This document shows, in pieces, positions 52,190 to 63,036 of a stretch of 64,000 bases of DNA; positions within the stretch are counted from its first letter, which is position 1, and each line of letters opens with the position of its first letter. This DNA comes from Trichormus sp. M33_DOE_039 (GTDB lineage: Bacteria; Cyanobacteriota; Cyanobacteriia; Cyanobacteriales; Nostocaceae). The stretch spans positions 1-64,000 of the forward strand of contig DVDT01000006.1 of NCBI GenBank assembly GCA_015296085.1, in the 5' to 3' direction. The notes below the pieces were generated by a model that was not told where the DNA came from, ran no database searches, and saw only the letters and a list, made by a program, of their open reading frames with translations. Made by a program: the position numbers and the translations under genes.

Positions 52190-52795
52190 TTGTATTCCCG
52201 CAAAAGAAAAAATTATAGAGCCTTGAAGAATAATCTATTGTTTAGAGGTAAGTCATTTCAGTTTGCAGTTCTGGTTCTACCGCTATTAATGTGGTGGGGA
52301 TATCAAGAAGCACAAAATAATAGCGAACCACCAGAAGCTGTGATTGTTTTAGGTGGCTCAACCAAGAATTTAGAACGAGAGAAGTTTACTGCTAAATTTG
52401 CTCGCCAGCATCCCAATTTACCAATCATGATTTCTGGCGGAAGTCCCCCTACCTATACGAAACGGGTATTTAGTAAGGCTGGTATCAATCCTAAACGGTT
52501 GCATTTAGACTATGAAGCGGTAGACACTGTTACAAATTTTACTACATTAGTAGATGATTTACAAGCACGCAAAATTAAGAATGTTTATTTAATTACCTCA
52601 GATTTTCATATGCGCCGTGCTTGCGTCATCGGCGAGATCATTTTAGGTAGTCGAGGAATTCGGTTCAAACCAATCCCAGTACCATCTCAAACGCCATCTG
52701 AACCCATTGAAAAATCTATCCGTGATGGAGCTAGAGCTTTATTTTGGGTAGCTACCGGGTATACAGGTGCAGAGGATGTTAAACATCAACGATGA
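52190..52795 (+). CDS. YdcF family (DUF218) protein
   Basis: PEAVIVLGGSTKNLEREKFTAKFARQHPNLPIMISGG...VTNFTTLVDDLQARKIKNVYLITSDFHMRRA; TTG start. Confidence 0.88.
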   Translation: MYSRKRKNYRALKNNLLFRGKSFQFAVLVLPLLMWWGYQEAQNNSEPPEAVIVLGGSTKNLEREKFTAKFARQHPNLPIMISGGSPPTYTKRVFSKAGINPKRLHLDYEAVDTVTNFTTLVDDLQARKIKNVYLITSDFHMRRACVIGEIILGSRGIRFKPIPVPSQTPSEPIEKSIRDGARALFWVATGYTGAEDVKHQR

Positions 52796-52900
52796 GGCCA
52801 GTATGAACGATTATTTTCGGCGTGGCTGCGATCGCAGGCAATGGATCAGGAATACCTGAGACAGTGCGATCGCTAATTTTTAACTTTAAAGTTTAATAAT

Positions 52901-53194
52901 TCAAGCTGCAATCTCTTGCACCAGAACGTAAGGCTGGAGGATGAGAGTATTAAAACGCTTTTGGCGATCGCTATTCCATTCTCCCATTTGCGTATTAGAG
53001 GGCTTAGTGATCAATTGACGCTCGATCCATTCTTGAACTGATGAGGTATTATCAGTAGCGATCGCCTCACCAACATCTAGTAAATCTAAGTCTAGTGACA
53101 CTAAAATCACTGCATCTCTCTGCACATGAGGAATTAGCCATTCCCACTCTGCTTCATCTATAGTTTCTGATAATTCCTGTCTCAAATCTGACAT
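52901..53194 (-). CDS. DUF2288-like protein
   Basis: EAEWEWLIPHVQRDAVILVSLDLDLLDVGEAIATDNTSSVQEWI. Confidence 0.7.
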   Translation of the reverse strand: MSDLRQELSETIDEAEWEWLIPHVQRDAVILVSLDLDLLDVGEAIATDNTSSVQEWIERQLITKPSNTQMGEWNSDRQKRFNTLILQPYVLVQEIAA

Positions 53195-53363
53195 GGTTTT
53201 CTATTTCTGCGTGTATAAGTTGATTTTACCGAGTAATTGACTATTGGATTAACGAATTCAAAATACCCTACCAAAAACCAGCTACAAAATTCAAATTTAG
53301 AAGAACTTTTCAAAAGCAACAAGGAAGTAGAAAAGCGTAACTAATGACTAGTGAATCTTCTCT

Positions 53364-54401
53364 CTAAACTTCTGACTTCATAGCGTTAATCTCAAATAAA
53401 GATACAATTACTCCTGTAATGGGAATTGAGATGAAAATTCCCAATAGTCCTGCCACCCTTGCACCTACTAACAAAGCAAAAAATACTACGACTGGATTAA
53501 GATTTAATGCCCCTTGCATAATGCGAGGAGCAATTAAATTGTCTTGTATTTGTTGGAGAATTATGCAAGCTATTAAGACTTTTAATGCTAACCAAACACT
53601 TTGAGATAATACAATAAAAGTAATTACACTAACGCCTAAAGTTGCTCCTATACCTGGAATAATATCGAGTATTCCTATGATCAAAGACAGAAGTAAAGCA
53701 AAAGGTACATTCAATAATACAAAAACAAAGAAACTGGCAGTACTAAGAAATAAAGTTAATATTAATTGACCTTGAAAAAAGCCAAGAAAACTTCGACGCA
53801 GAATACTTGTAAATCTTTCCCGATGATTATTTGGTAAAAATTTAATTATAAAATTCCATAATTTTTCACCATCGAGCAACATAAAAAAAGCAACGACTGC
53901 AATTATGATAAAAGTCACAAAATTAGTTAATAACTGTTGTAATATACTCAAACTTGTGACTACAGTTGATACTGCTTGATTGCGTAATTGTTCTTGAATT
54001 ACACTTAAGTCAATTTGCAAATTACGATTACGCAGTATTGCTTCTAATTTTTCTAGTAATGGTAATAAAGAATTCAAAAAATTAGAAATACTATCTATTA
54101 ATTGTGGGCCTTGAGAAACAACAGCTAAACCCATCGTTACTAAAAGTCCACCAAGAAATGTAATGCTGATTAAAAAAACTATAATCACTGCTATGCCGTG
54201 GGGCAAAAAATGCTCCAACCACTTGACAGGATAGCTGAGTAAAAAAGCCAAAATAGCGGCAAATGTAAAAATTACAATTACTGTTTGAAAGTACGCTAAC
54301 AGTTGGACTACAGCCCAACCAGCAGCAAATAATAGTAAAAAGCGTACTATTAAGGAATTATTCAACCGATTCCGCAGATTCTTGGCTTCAAAGCCACTCA
54401 T
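53364..54401 (-). CDS. AI-2E family transporter
   Basis: Multi-TM; LLSLIIGILDIIPGIGATLG; ILQQIQDNLIAPRIMQGALNLNPVVVFFALLVGARVAGLLGIFISIPI. Confidence 0.92.
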   Translation of the reverse strand: MSGFEAKNLRNRLNNSLIVRFLLLFAAGWAVVQLLAYFQTVIVIFTFAAILAFLLSYPVKWLEHFLPHGIAVIIVFLISITFLGGLLVTMGLAVVSQGPQLIDSISNFLNSLLPLLEKLEAILRNRNLQIDLSVIQEQLRNQAVSTVVTSLSILQQLLTNFVTFIIIAVVAFFMLLDGEKLWNFIIKFLPNNHRERFTSILRRSFLGFFQGQLILTLFLSTASFFVFVLLNVPFALLLSLIIGILDIIPGIGATLGVSVITFIVLSQSVWLALKVLIACIILQQIQDNLIAPRIMQGALNLNPVVVFFALLVGARVAGLLGIFISIPITGVIVSLFEINAMKSEV

Positions 54402-54512
54402 ATAAATTTAAAATTCTATGACAGTCATAGCTTGTTGTAATCTTGCCCTTTAGCTTATAAAAAACAATTGGCGATCGCTACTTTCTTAGAGCAGATATTT
54501 TCCCAATTCTTC

Positions 54513-55151
54513 TCATCGCCCTAAATCGTGCATTTGGTTAATGACTGTGGCGCATTTTTGTGTTATTCGTTCTAATTCTTCTTTATTAGTAGAACTGGGA
54601 GTATCAATTAAATTGCCAATTCTGACTGTGAGAGGAACTCGACGCGGTAAAGATGAGCCTTTTTGCAAAATCTTATCTGAACCCCACAAACATACGGGTA
54701 ATATGGGGGCTTTGGCTTTAGCAGCTAACAATAAAGCACCACGTTTAGGGTCTTGAATACGTCCGTCGGGGGTACGAGTTCCTTCCAAGAACACGCCAAC
54801 AGCCCAGCCTTGATCAAGATATTCTAAAGCGGCGCGGATAGCATTGCGATCGGCACTTCCCCTACTGACTGGGTAAGCACCATACAACTTAATAGCCTGT
54901 GCTAAGACTGGGACATCAAATAATTCCTCTTTAGCCATGTATGCTACTGGCCGACGGACACAATTAGAAACAATCGGCGGGTCAAAGTAGCTAGCATGAT
55001 TACTCACCACTACTAAAGGGCCAGATTGGGGAACATTTTCCACACCATAAATTCGTCCCTGAAAGTAAGCATGAAGCATAGGACTAACTATCGACCACTT
55101 AAAAGCGTGGTAAAGAGCCAGACTAACAAACGGTTCGCGTGTTCGAGACAT
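54513..55151 (-). CDS. plsC: 1-acyl-sn-glycerol-3-phosphate acyltransferase
   Basis: VVVSNHASYFDPPIV (HX4D), GVFLEGTRTPDGR. Confidence 0.9.
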   Translation of the reverse strand: MSRTREPFVSLALYHAFKWSIVSPMLHAYFQGRIYGVENVPQSGPLVVVSNHASYFDPPIVSNCVRRPVAYMAKEELFDVPVLAQAIKLYGAYPVSRGSADRNAIRAALEYLDQGWAVGVFLEGTRTPDGRIQDPKRGALLLAAKAKAPILPVCLWGSDKILQKGSSLPRRVPLTVRIGNLIDTPSSTNKEELERITQKCATVINQMHDLGR

Positions 55152-55273
55152 AAGGGATTGGGGATTGGGGGTTAGGGACTGGGGACTAGGGATTAGGTAC
55201 TAGGCAATGTGAGGTATCAAGAATAATTCTCTCCTCTGCTTTTTCCCAGTCCCCAGTCCCCAGTCCCCAGTCC

Positions 55274-56155
55274 CTAGTTTGGTAATTCCGCAGCTTTACG
55301 GACGTTTTCTAAGATTAAATCAGTTGTTGTGCGTTTAATCAAACCAGTTAACACGTTACCAGGGCCAATTTCTACTACTTTCTCAATGGTGTTAGCTGGT
55401 AGTTGTAACGAAATTTCCCGCCAACGTACCGAACCTGTCATTTGTTGACTGAGGCGTTGTTTTAAAACTTGCGGATCAACGGTGGGAACTGGTTCGACGT
55501 TAGATAAGACTGGTACTTTTGCTGGTTTAAACTCTACATTATCCAGAATTTTTTGAAAATTGTTTGCCACATCTGCCATGAGATGTGAGTGAAACGCTCC
55601 TGAAACCTTCAGAGGAATAGCACGTTTTGCTTTAGCTTGAGACATGACTGTTTGTACTGCCTCTGGAGTACCGGAGATGACTACCTGTGCTGGACTGTTG
55701 TCATTGGCTAAAACGACATCAGGGGTATCGGCAATTAATTGTTCTAATTGGTCACGATCAAAGTTCATCAAAGCTGCCATCATTCCGCCTGCTGCACTAT
55801 CCATCATTTCAGCGCGTTGTTTGACTAACTTCAATCCAGTTGACCACTCAAATACGCCCGCCACATATAAGGCAACATATTCTCCTAAACTGTGACCTGC
55901 AACTAAATCTGGCTGGTGTCCTTTTTCTCGGATGAGGTCAGCTAGGATGCTTTCTACTACATAAAGGCATGGTTGAGTGTAGCGTGTGTTTGATAACTTT
56001 TCTTCTTCGTTTTGGCAGATTTCTGTGACTGACCAGCCTAATATGGCCTCAGCTGCGGCAAACTTTTCTTGAGCCGCAGGTATATCTAATAAGTCTGTTC
56101 CCATTCCTAGTGCTTGAGAACCTTGTCCGGGAAACACCCATGCAGTTTTAGTCAT
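55274..56155 (-). CDS. fabD: Malonyl-CoA--ACP transacylase
   Basis: TAWVFPGQGSQALGMG; LVAGHSLGEYVALYVAG; SGAFHSHLM. Confidence 0.96.
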   Translation of the reverse strand: MTKTAWVFPGQGSQALGMGTDLLDIPAAQEKFAAAEAILGWSVTEICQNEEEKLSNTRYTQPCLYVVESILADLIREKGHQPDLVAGHSLGEYVALYVAGVFEWSTGLKLVKQRAEMMDSAAGGMMAALMNFDRDQLEQLIADTPDVVLANDNSPAQVVISGTPEAVQTVMSQAKAKRAIPLKVSGAFHSHLMADVANNFQKILDNVEFKPAKVPVLSNVEPVPTVDPQVLKQRLSQQMTGSVRWREISLQLPANTIEKVVEIGPGNVLTGLIKRTTTDLILENVRKAAELPN

Positions 56156-56340
56156 TGGTCAATAGCTTTGCTCAAATTCCAAATTCTTTTTGAAAAGTTT
56201 CCTACGGCGGGTTTCCCGCCTACATAACTTTTGTCCGCAACGCGCTACGCGTAGCTTGCTTCCCTGAAAGGGTACGCAAAATCAAAAATTCAAAATGAAG
56301 AATCCAATTTTTGAATTTTGCATTTTGAATTTTGAATTGT

Positions 56341-57333
56341 TTATCTTCCCCATTGGAAGATGGCTGCACCCCAAGTTAAACCAGCTCCAAAGCCGGATGC
56401 AGCGATGATGTCGTTGGTTTTGATTTTGCCTTGCCGCACGGTTTCATCTAAAGCGATGGGGATGGAAGCGGCGGAGGTATTGCCGTAATTGGCTAGATTG
56501 CTGATTACTTTGTTGTCAGGAATGTTCAGCCGTTGAGCCACAGCATCGAGGATGCGTTGATTAGCTTGATGTAGTAGTAGCCAGTCTATTTGATCAACTG
56601 TGAGATTAGCAGCAAATAACGCTTTATCAATGATTTCTGGCACTTTTTGAGCAGCAAAGCGGTAAACTTCTTTGCCGTTCATGGTGATGGGTTGATAAGT
56701 GCCTTGATGAACGTTGACACCTGGGATGAGTTCTTGGGAAGTGCCTTGATAAGCCAAGTTAAGGTAATGGTTTTGAGTCCCATCACTTTTGAGGGCAAAT
56801 CCTAATAGGCGATCGCTCTTATTAGCTTGCAATACAACTGCACCAGCCCCATCTCCGAACAATACGCAAGTGCGTCTATCTTGCCAATCTACCCACCGAG
56901 AGAGGATATCTGCCCCAATTAAAAGTACATTGCGATATACGCCAGTTTTTATGTATTGAGCGGCTGTGACTAGCCCAAACACAAAGCCAGAACAAGCTGC
57001 TGTGAGGTCAAAAGCTACAGCTTGGGTCGCGCCTAACTCAGCTTGCACCTTACATGCGCTACCAAATAAATCATCTGGGGTGGAAGTTGCCAGCAAGATT
57101 AAATCTATCTCAGCTGGTGTAATTCCGGCTGAGGCGATCGCTTGCCGACTAGCAGCAGCAGCTAGCGTACTTAATGACTCAGTGGAATTGGCTAACCGTC
57201 GCTGACGAATTCCTGTTCTGGTCGTGATCCATTCATCTGATGTCTCCACCAGTTGGGTTAGTTCTTGATTGTGAAGGGAAGTTGCTGGTACTGCTGAACC
57301 ACTTCCTGTAATTGCTATACCTATGTTTTGCAC
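56341..57333 (-). CDS. fabH: 3-oxoacyl-ACP synthase III
   Basis: TTRTGIRQRR; AFDLTAACSGFVFGL; LLHQANQRILDAVA; NYGNTSAASIPIAL. Confidence 0.96.
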   Translation of the reverse strand: MQNIGIAITGSGSAVPATSLHNQELTQLVETSDEWITTRTGIRQRRLANSTESLSTLAAAASRQAIASAGITPAEIDLILLATSTPDDLFGSACKVQAELGATQAVAFDLTAACSGFVFGLVTAAQYIKTGVYRNVLLIGADILSRWVDWQDRRTCVLFGDGAGAVVLQANKSDRLLGFALKSDGTQNHYLNLAYQGTSQELIPGVNVHQGTYQPITMNGKEVYRFAAQKVPEIIDKALFAANLTVDQIDWLLLHQANQRILDAVAQRLNIPDNKVISNLANYGNTSAASIPIALDETVRQGKIKTNDIIAASGFGAGLTWGAAIFQWGR

Positions 57334-57451
57334 TCCTAATCTCCCAAGCTATCAGCTGTTAGTCATTAGTCACCAGTCACCAGTCATTAGTCTTGAACTG
57401 CTAACCAATGACTTGTTACTAGCTTTAAATTGCTAGTCTTTTGGCTGATTG

Positions 57452-58477
57452 CTAACTACTCTCACTCTGTAGCATCTCATATTGAGATTGCAGTTGTTGC
57501 ATGACTTTGTTGTCTACAGCTTCTTTTGCCATGCGAATGGCGTTAAACACTGAAGGTGCTTGAGAACTGCCATGACCAATTAAACAAACACCTGAAACTC
57601 CTAGCAGCAAAGCACCACCATGTTCGGCATGATCCATGCGCTGCTTGATGCGCTTGAGGTTGGGTTTTAAAAGTGCCGTGCCAATTTGACCGTGCAGTCC
57701 TTGGGGTAATTCTTCTCGTAAGATTTGCAAGATGACTCCACCAACAGCTTCGGCAAACTTGAGTAAGATATTGCCAACAAAGCCATCGCAGACAATTACA
57801 TCAAATTCACCAGAAAGCACGTCTCGTCCTTCTGCATTACCGATGAAGCTAATGTAAGGATTTTCCCGCAACAGTTCATGAGTCCGCAAAGCTAACTCAT
57901 TGCCTTTGGTGTCTTCTTCGCCGATATTCAACAAACCTACTTTGGGTTCATCAGTACCGAGAACATATTGGCTATAAATCGAACCAATGACAGCAAACTG
58001 TTCTAAAAATTTAGGACGACAATCTACGTTTGCGCCCACATCCAGTATCAGAACCGGCTTACCTGCTTTAATTGTTGGGAATACTGTACCAATGGCTGGA
58101 CGGTCAACCCCAGGCAATCTTCCTAAGCGGAGTAAGGCTGATGCCATAGCCGCGCCAGAATGACCTGCTGAGAATACAGCATCTGCCTGTTGCTGCTTCA
58201 CTAAATCCATCGCCACATTAATCGAAGCCTTACGTTTACGTCTTACCGCATTTAAAGGCTCTTCATCCATCGCGATCGCATCCTCAGCCGGAATGATTTC
58301 CACTCCTTCCAAATTGGTTTTTGGAGGCAAGGCAGCTTTAATTTTTTGGGGATCACCCACTAATAAAACTTTCACACCTAATTCTTCACTGGCTCGCACC
58401 GCGCCAGTAACGATTTCACCGGGAGCATGATCCCCTCCCATTGCATCAATTGCTATCCGCACGCCAGTCGATCCCAT
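57452..58477 (-). CDS. plsX: Phosphate acyltransferase
   Basis: IAIDAMGGDHAPGEIVTGA; FSAGHSGAAMASALLRLGRLPGVDRPAI; DVIVCDGFVGNILLKFAE. Confidence 0.96.
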   Translation of the reverse strand: MGSTGVRIAIDAMGGDHAPGEIVTGAVRASEELGVKVLLVGDPQKIKAALPPKTNLEGVEIIPAEDAIAMDEEPLNAVRRKRKASINVAMDLVKQQQADAVFSAGHSGAAMASALLRLGRLPGVDRPAIGTVFPTIKAGKPVLILDVGANVDCRPKFLEQFAVIGSIYSQYVLGTDEPKVGLLNIGEEDTKGNELALRTHELLRENPYISFIGNAEGRDVLSGEFDVIVCDGFVGNILLKFAEAVGGVILQILREELPQGLHGQIGTALLKPNLKRIKQRMDHAEHGGALLLGVSGVCLIGHGSSQAPSVFNAIRMAKEAVDNKVMQQLQSQYEMLQSESS

Positions 58478-58613
58478 TGCTCAGAGCTTCTAGAAACCTT
58501 ACAAATTTTACCAGATGGCTTTGCTGAAAAACCTTAACTTTCTCACTGTCAAGTGACTCTTGTTACTTTTGCAACAACTGATGACAGTAAGCCAACGATA
58601 GCACATAGTTGGT

Positions 58614-58725
58614 AAGGGTGTAAGGGTGTAAGGGTGTGGGGGTGTAAGGGAAGAGTTATTCATATACATTCTCCTAATACCCCTACACCCCTACACCCCT
58701 GTACCCCTACACCCCTACACCCCTA
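58614..58725. repeat. Inverted pair of short tandem repeats between plsX and pepA
   Basis: (GTGTAAGG)n-like block at about 58614-58650 facing (CCCCTACA)n block at about 58679-58725. Confidence 0.85.
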
Positions 58726-60198
58726 GTTCTCCAATACCCAATCAACTAACATTCTCACACCGAAGCCTGTTGCACCAGTGCCGTTGTAGCCGTTGTCTTT
58801 GTCTGCCCAAACTGGCCCGGCGATGTCTAAGTGCGCCCAAGAGGTGTCTTTGACAAACTGTTTGAGGAATAAGGCGGCGGTGATCGAGCCACCAGGACGT
58901 GGCCCGGTGTTTTTCATGTCCGCGATACTAGATTTTAAGCCTTCAAAATATTTGTCTTCCATTGGCATCCGCCAAATTTTCTCGCCTGAGCTTGCTGAAG
59001 CTTGTTCTAGCTGTGTTGCTAAAGCATCATCAGGAGAGTATAACCCGGCAATGTCGTCACCCAAGGCAATTACACAAGCCCCGGTGAGTGTAGCTAAATC
59101 GACAATGGCATCTAATCCTAATTTGTCGGCAAAAACTAGAGCATCTGCTAAAGTTAAACGTCCTTCAGCGTCGGTGTTATTAACTTCAATGGTTTTGCCG
59201 TTAGATGCTGTAAGGATATCTCCTGGGTGCATGGCGTTACCGCTAATCATGTTTTCGGTGACAGCCGAAATGAAGTGAACTTCAGCATCTGGTTTGAGTT
59301 GAGCGATCGCTTTGGCTGCACCTAAAGTTGCTGCTGCACCACCCATATCGATTTTCATGGTTTCGATACCGCTACCAGCCCCTTTGATATTCAATCCACC
59401 GGAATCGAAGGTTAAACCTTTACCGATAATTCCTAGTTTGCGTTTGGGTGTACCTTCTGGCTTGTAGGTGAGGTGAATAAATTTTGGCGGTAAATCAGAG
59501 GCTTGAGCTACTCCTAAAAAAGCACCCATACCTAATTTTTCACAGTCTGCTTGTTCCAAAATTTCGATTTGCAAACCGTGTTCTTGGGCAATTTGTTGGG
59601 CTGTTTCTGCCATCGTAATCGGTGTAACTGTGTTGGCTGGTGCGGCTACTAATTGCCTAGCCAAAATTACCCCAGAAACGATTTGATTGGCTTTGGTAAT
59701 CGCTGCTTCTTGTCCGGCAAAACCGAGAAATTCGATAGTCTCAACTAGTGAGCCTTTATCTTCTGGATCTGATTTAAAGCGAATGTCTTGATATAAGGCT
59801 AACTGCACACCTTCAGCCAGTGCTTGCACAGTGGCAGCTGGATCATTGTTCCATAAAGGAAAACTAAAGCCTAAAACTTTGGTTTTTTGTTTTTTGGCGA
59901 TTTTTCCTACAGCAGCCGCCGCCCGTCTGAGGGTTTCTACTTTGAGGTTATCGGCTTTTCCTAAACCCACCAAAATGATTTTTTTCACTGAGCTAGCACC
60001 ACTGACACGGGTGAAAATGGTGCTGTTAGCTTTGCCTGTAAATTCTTCTTCGGCAATGACTTCTTTTAAAACGCCGGCAAACTGCTCATTTAAAGTTGCC
60101 AATTCGCCAGTTAATTCTACTGCTTCTTCAAATAATGCGATCGCGAGCGTATCTCCTGCCCACTCTAGCAAGGGCTTGTCACTTAGTTGAATTGCCAT
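58723..60198 (-). CDS. pepA: Leucyl aminopeptidase
   Basis: [31 protein letters not shown]; 491 aa. Confidence 0.95.
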   Translation of the reverse strand: MAIQLSDKPLLEWAGDTLAIALFEEAVELTGELATLNEQFAGVLKEVIAEEEFTGKANSTIFTRVSGASSVKKIILVGLGKADNLKVETLRRAAAAVGKIAKKQKTKVLGFSFPLWNNDPAATVQALAEGVQLALYQDIRFKSDPEDKGSLVETIEFLGFAGQEAAITKANQIVSGVILARQLVAAPANTVTPITMAETAQQIAQEHGLQIEILEQADCEKLGMGAFLGVAQASDLPPKFIHLTYKPEGTPKRKLGIIGKGLTFDSGGLNIKGAGSGIETMKIDMGGAAATLGAAKAIAQLKPDAEVHFISAVTENMISGNAMHPGDILTASNGKTIEVNNTDAEGRLTLADALVFADKLGLDAIVDLATLTGACVIALGDDIAGLYSPDDALATQLEQASASSGEKIWRMPMEDKYFEGLKSSIADMKNTGPRPGGSITAALFLKQFVKDTSWAHLDIAGPVWADKDNGYNGTGATGFGVRMLVDWVLEN

Positions 60199-60303
60199 TT
60201 TTGCATTTTGTGTAAGTATTCCTTCTTGTACAAGTATTGCTCAAAAATTTTCTTTCAGAGTGACGGATGGGGATTAAGAGAGTAAGTTGCCCTTGTTCAG
60301 AAA

Positions 60304-61470
60304 CTAATAACTATTGACTATTGGCTGTGAATCAACATTAATATCAAATTTGTTTGCGATCGTAGTGATAATTTCTCGCTCTAGTACTGTAGTCTGATTG
60401 TCCAGTTGGGCAATTCTTTGACACTGAGCTAGTAATGGTATGGCAAAATCCCGATCTAGTTGGTTGAGTAGCTGATCTAAGGGTTGGGGTGATTTGATAT
60501 TTTTCTCAATGGCTGAGATGGAAGTTGGGCTGAGGTTAGCGGCTTGTAGTTGAGGTAATATTTCTTGCCAAGTTTTTTCGGGGTGACTGGCTAGGATCAT
60601 GCGGACTAAGATTTTATCCATGACTGCTTGTTGGGCGATCGCAGTTTCTAGATATTGTTCGCTTTCTGCTTTTAAGGTCGCCAGTGTTTCCGGTGATTCT
60701 AGGGATACGGATTCATCTAGTTTGGCTTCATAAAAGCGACAAGCAGCATATCCTAGAGAATAACTCATGGTGGCATTGGCACTCGCTGCGATCGCTGCTC
60801 CCGCAAAAGGGACGTTACGTAACAAAGCTAGTCCAGCTGCTTTCAAGAGGCGATTTCCACCCAAACCCAAACCAAAAATTGTTAGCAGTTCTCCTTTGCG
60901 TCCGGGATCTTGTAAATCTAGCCCATATGCAAATGCAATTTGGTAGAGCATTTCTGTCTGTAATTGCATTGTAGCTGCTAAGTCTACTGCTAATAAGGCG
61001 GCGGCGACTCCTGGCAAAATACTACTTGCTAAACCGATCCCACCTGCTTTAGCAGCTTTTTCCATCATGATGCGGTGGGCGATTTCCCTGGGTGATGCTT
61101 GGGGATATTTCTCTTGGAGTTTCTGAACTGCAACTGCTACTTTTTCTAAGTCAACGCTATCACTAGCACCAATTAGCCAATTGAGATTTAAAAAGCCTGA
61201 TATTCTTCTAATTAACCAGTTTTCACCAATATGATTGATGACTTTGCCTGTGATTTGAGTTGATTTTTCTAATAAATTCTGTGTAGTTTTTGCTGTTGCT
61301 GTTCCTATTCCCAATGCTTTATCTATAAATGTTTTACCTGTGTTGACAGCATTTGCAGCAAAGGTCTTACTCAGAGATGTCTGATTTTTGTCTGTGACTG
61401 GTGTTTGATTGCTAGGAGAATCAACTTTTTGATTGATATTAGTTTTTGTAGATTGAAGATCATCCGACAT
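60304..61470 (-). CDS. EcsC-like family protein
   Basis: REIAHRIMMEKAAKAGGIGLASSILPGVAAALLAVDLAATMQLQTEMLYQIAFAYGLD. Confidence 0.65.
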   Translation of the reverse strand: MSDDLQSTKTNINQKVDSPSNQTPVTDKNQTSLSKTFAANAVNTGKTFIDKALGIGTATAKTTQNLLEKSTQITGKVINHIGENWLIRRISGFLNLNWLIGASDSVDLEKVAVAVQKLQEKYPQASPREIAHRIMMEKAAKAGGIGLASSILPGVAAALLAVDLAATMQLQTEMLYQIAFAYGLDLQDPGRKGELLTIFGLGLGGNRLLKAAGLALLRNVPFAGAAIAASANATMSYSLGYAACRFYEAKLDESVSLESPETLATLKAESEQYLETAIAQQAVMDKILVRMILASHPEKTWQEILPQLQAANLSPTSISAIEKNIKSPQPLDQLLNQLDRDFAIPLLAQCQRIAQLDNQTTVLEREIITTIANKFDINVDSQPIVNSY

Positions 61471-61569
61471 TGGTAAACATTAGCCTCGTTACAACCTCTC
61501 TGTTTCGTTTGTAATCAAATATTACCTAGCTTGACATCTTCCAATCAGTACAAAGTTGTTGTGAGTTCG

Positions 61570-62427
61570 TTAGTTGGCTTGATTGTGAATCTTGTACGCC
61601 TTTGCCATTTCCAGAGAGAATTGTGTATTGCCGGGATGGTTTTTAATATCTAAAAAGTTATGAGACTGGAGAATTTCATAGAGGTTCACTCCTTCTTCTA
61701 ATAAGCAGGCGTGTCCACCGTCTGGTATGACTAAAGTTTTGCTATGGGGAATGATTGTGGCTAGGCGTTGAATTTCGCTCACGGAAGGTAACAGGCGATC
61801 GCTAGCACCAGCAATTAGTAAAACTGTTTGTTTGAGAGAACGCAATTGATTTTCATCAATGGTAAATTCTCTTAACATTGATACTCGCCAGTTGACTGTC
61901 TCTGGTGGTACAGAACGCATCGTCTTCAGCAATTCATGTCTTACGCTTCGAGAAATTCGGGGTAAAGATGCCAAAAATGGTAATAAACCTAATGCACCCA
62001 CATCGTAAAAACATCCTGGAACTAAGTACATGAGTTGCGATGTCCAATCTAGCCAAGGCCGGAGTTTAAAAGCAGAAGCTGGGTTAATTAAAATTATGCG
62101 TTTAAATAATTGTGGGGCTTGGACTGCTACTTTCATTGCCAAGCAACCACCAAAAGATTCACCACACAAATAAACGGGTCTCTGGGAACTTCTTTCTAAT
62201 TCCGCGTGGATTAAATCCAATACATTACTTGTAAGAACATCCCAACTTGTCAAGTCTTGTCGGGGTATTGCCAAACACCGGACATCAAAGCCTACTTCTA
62301 ATCCCGCCGTTTGCGATCGCAATAATTGCCCCGTTCCATCCATTCCTGGCAAATACACAAATAGGGGATATTCTGGTTTAACTTGTTTAGGTGTTAGAAA
62401 ACACGGCTTTAGTTCAACTTCTGGCAT
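61570..62427 (-). CDS. Alpha/beta fold hydrolase
   Basis: LFVYLPGMDGTGQLL; VYLCGESFGGCLAMKVA; IPDGGHACLLEEGV. Confidence 0.88.
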   Translation of the reverse strand: MPEVELKPCFLTPKQVKPEYPLFVYLPGMDGTGQLLRSQTAGLEVGFDVRCLAIPRQDLTSWDVLTSNVLDLIHAELERSSQRPVYLCGESFGGCLAMKVAVQAPQLFKRIILINPASAFKLRPWLDWTSQLMYLVPGCFYDVGALGLLPFLASLPRISRSVRHELLKTMRSVPPETVNWRVSMLREFTIDENQLRSLKQTVLLIAGASDRLLPSVSEIQRLATIIPHSKTLVIPDGGHACLLEEGVNLYEILQSHNFLDIKNHPGNTQFSLEMAKAYKIHNQAN

Positions 62428-63036
62428 TATGGCTAAGTTTCAGTTAGTTTATCGGTTTTGTTCAGCTTTACTCCCTGAGAATCCGATATGGTCAATAACT
62501 GGGACAATAAAGGGGTGGTAGCCCAATAATCAAAGCTAAAATTCTCATCAAATCATAACTATAAATGTAACAACTGCTTGAGAATTGTTACGATAAATTA
62601 ATAATCACCAAATTCAAATTCCACTATACATAAATCTGCTAGTTAATAGCAGTTTGTGTAAACCACTATTGCCCATTCTGAGAAAATTTCGCTGTCATGG
62701 AAGCAACTAACTAGCCCACCCATACACTAGCAACAGATGCAACAACCCTCTCGTTACCTCTTTCCTGTTACCTGTCAATGACCATTTGTATTTCTTAAAA
62801 CAGACGTGTCCCACCTGCGCTGTTACGTATGCGTCAATACTTTGACAAATTTTGTTGAATGATTACAAGTATAAAAAGAGGTAAATTTATACAACTTTTA
62901 TCAAACTTATTGATGATTATTCTAGAGATTTATCTAGGAACTTCATCACCAAATCCGATAGCAACTATCATTTTCTGAGAGGAACTAATCTTCTTCTTCA
63001 GTGGTTAATTAAAAAACATCTACAATGTGAATGAAG

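Noticed and set aside
58793-60190. + strand ORFs of 161 and 119 aa
   Set aside because: Shadow ORFs antisense to pepA.
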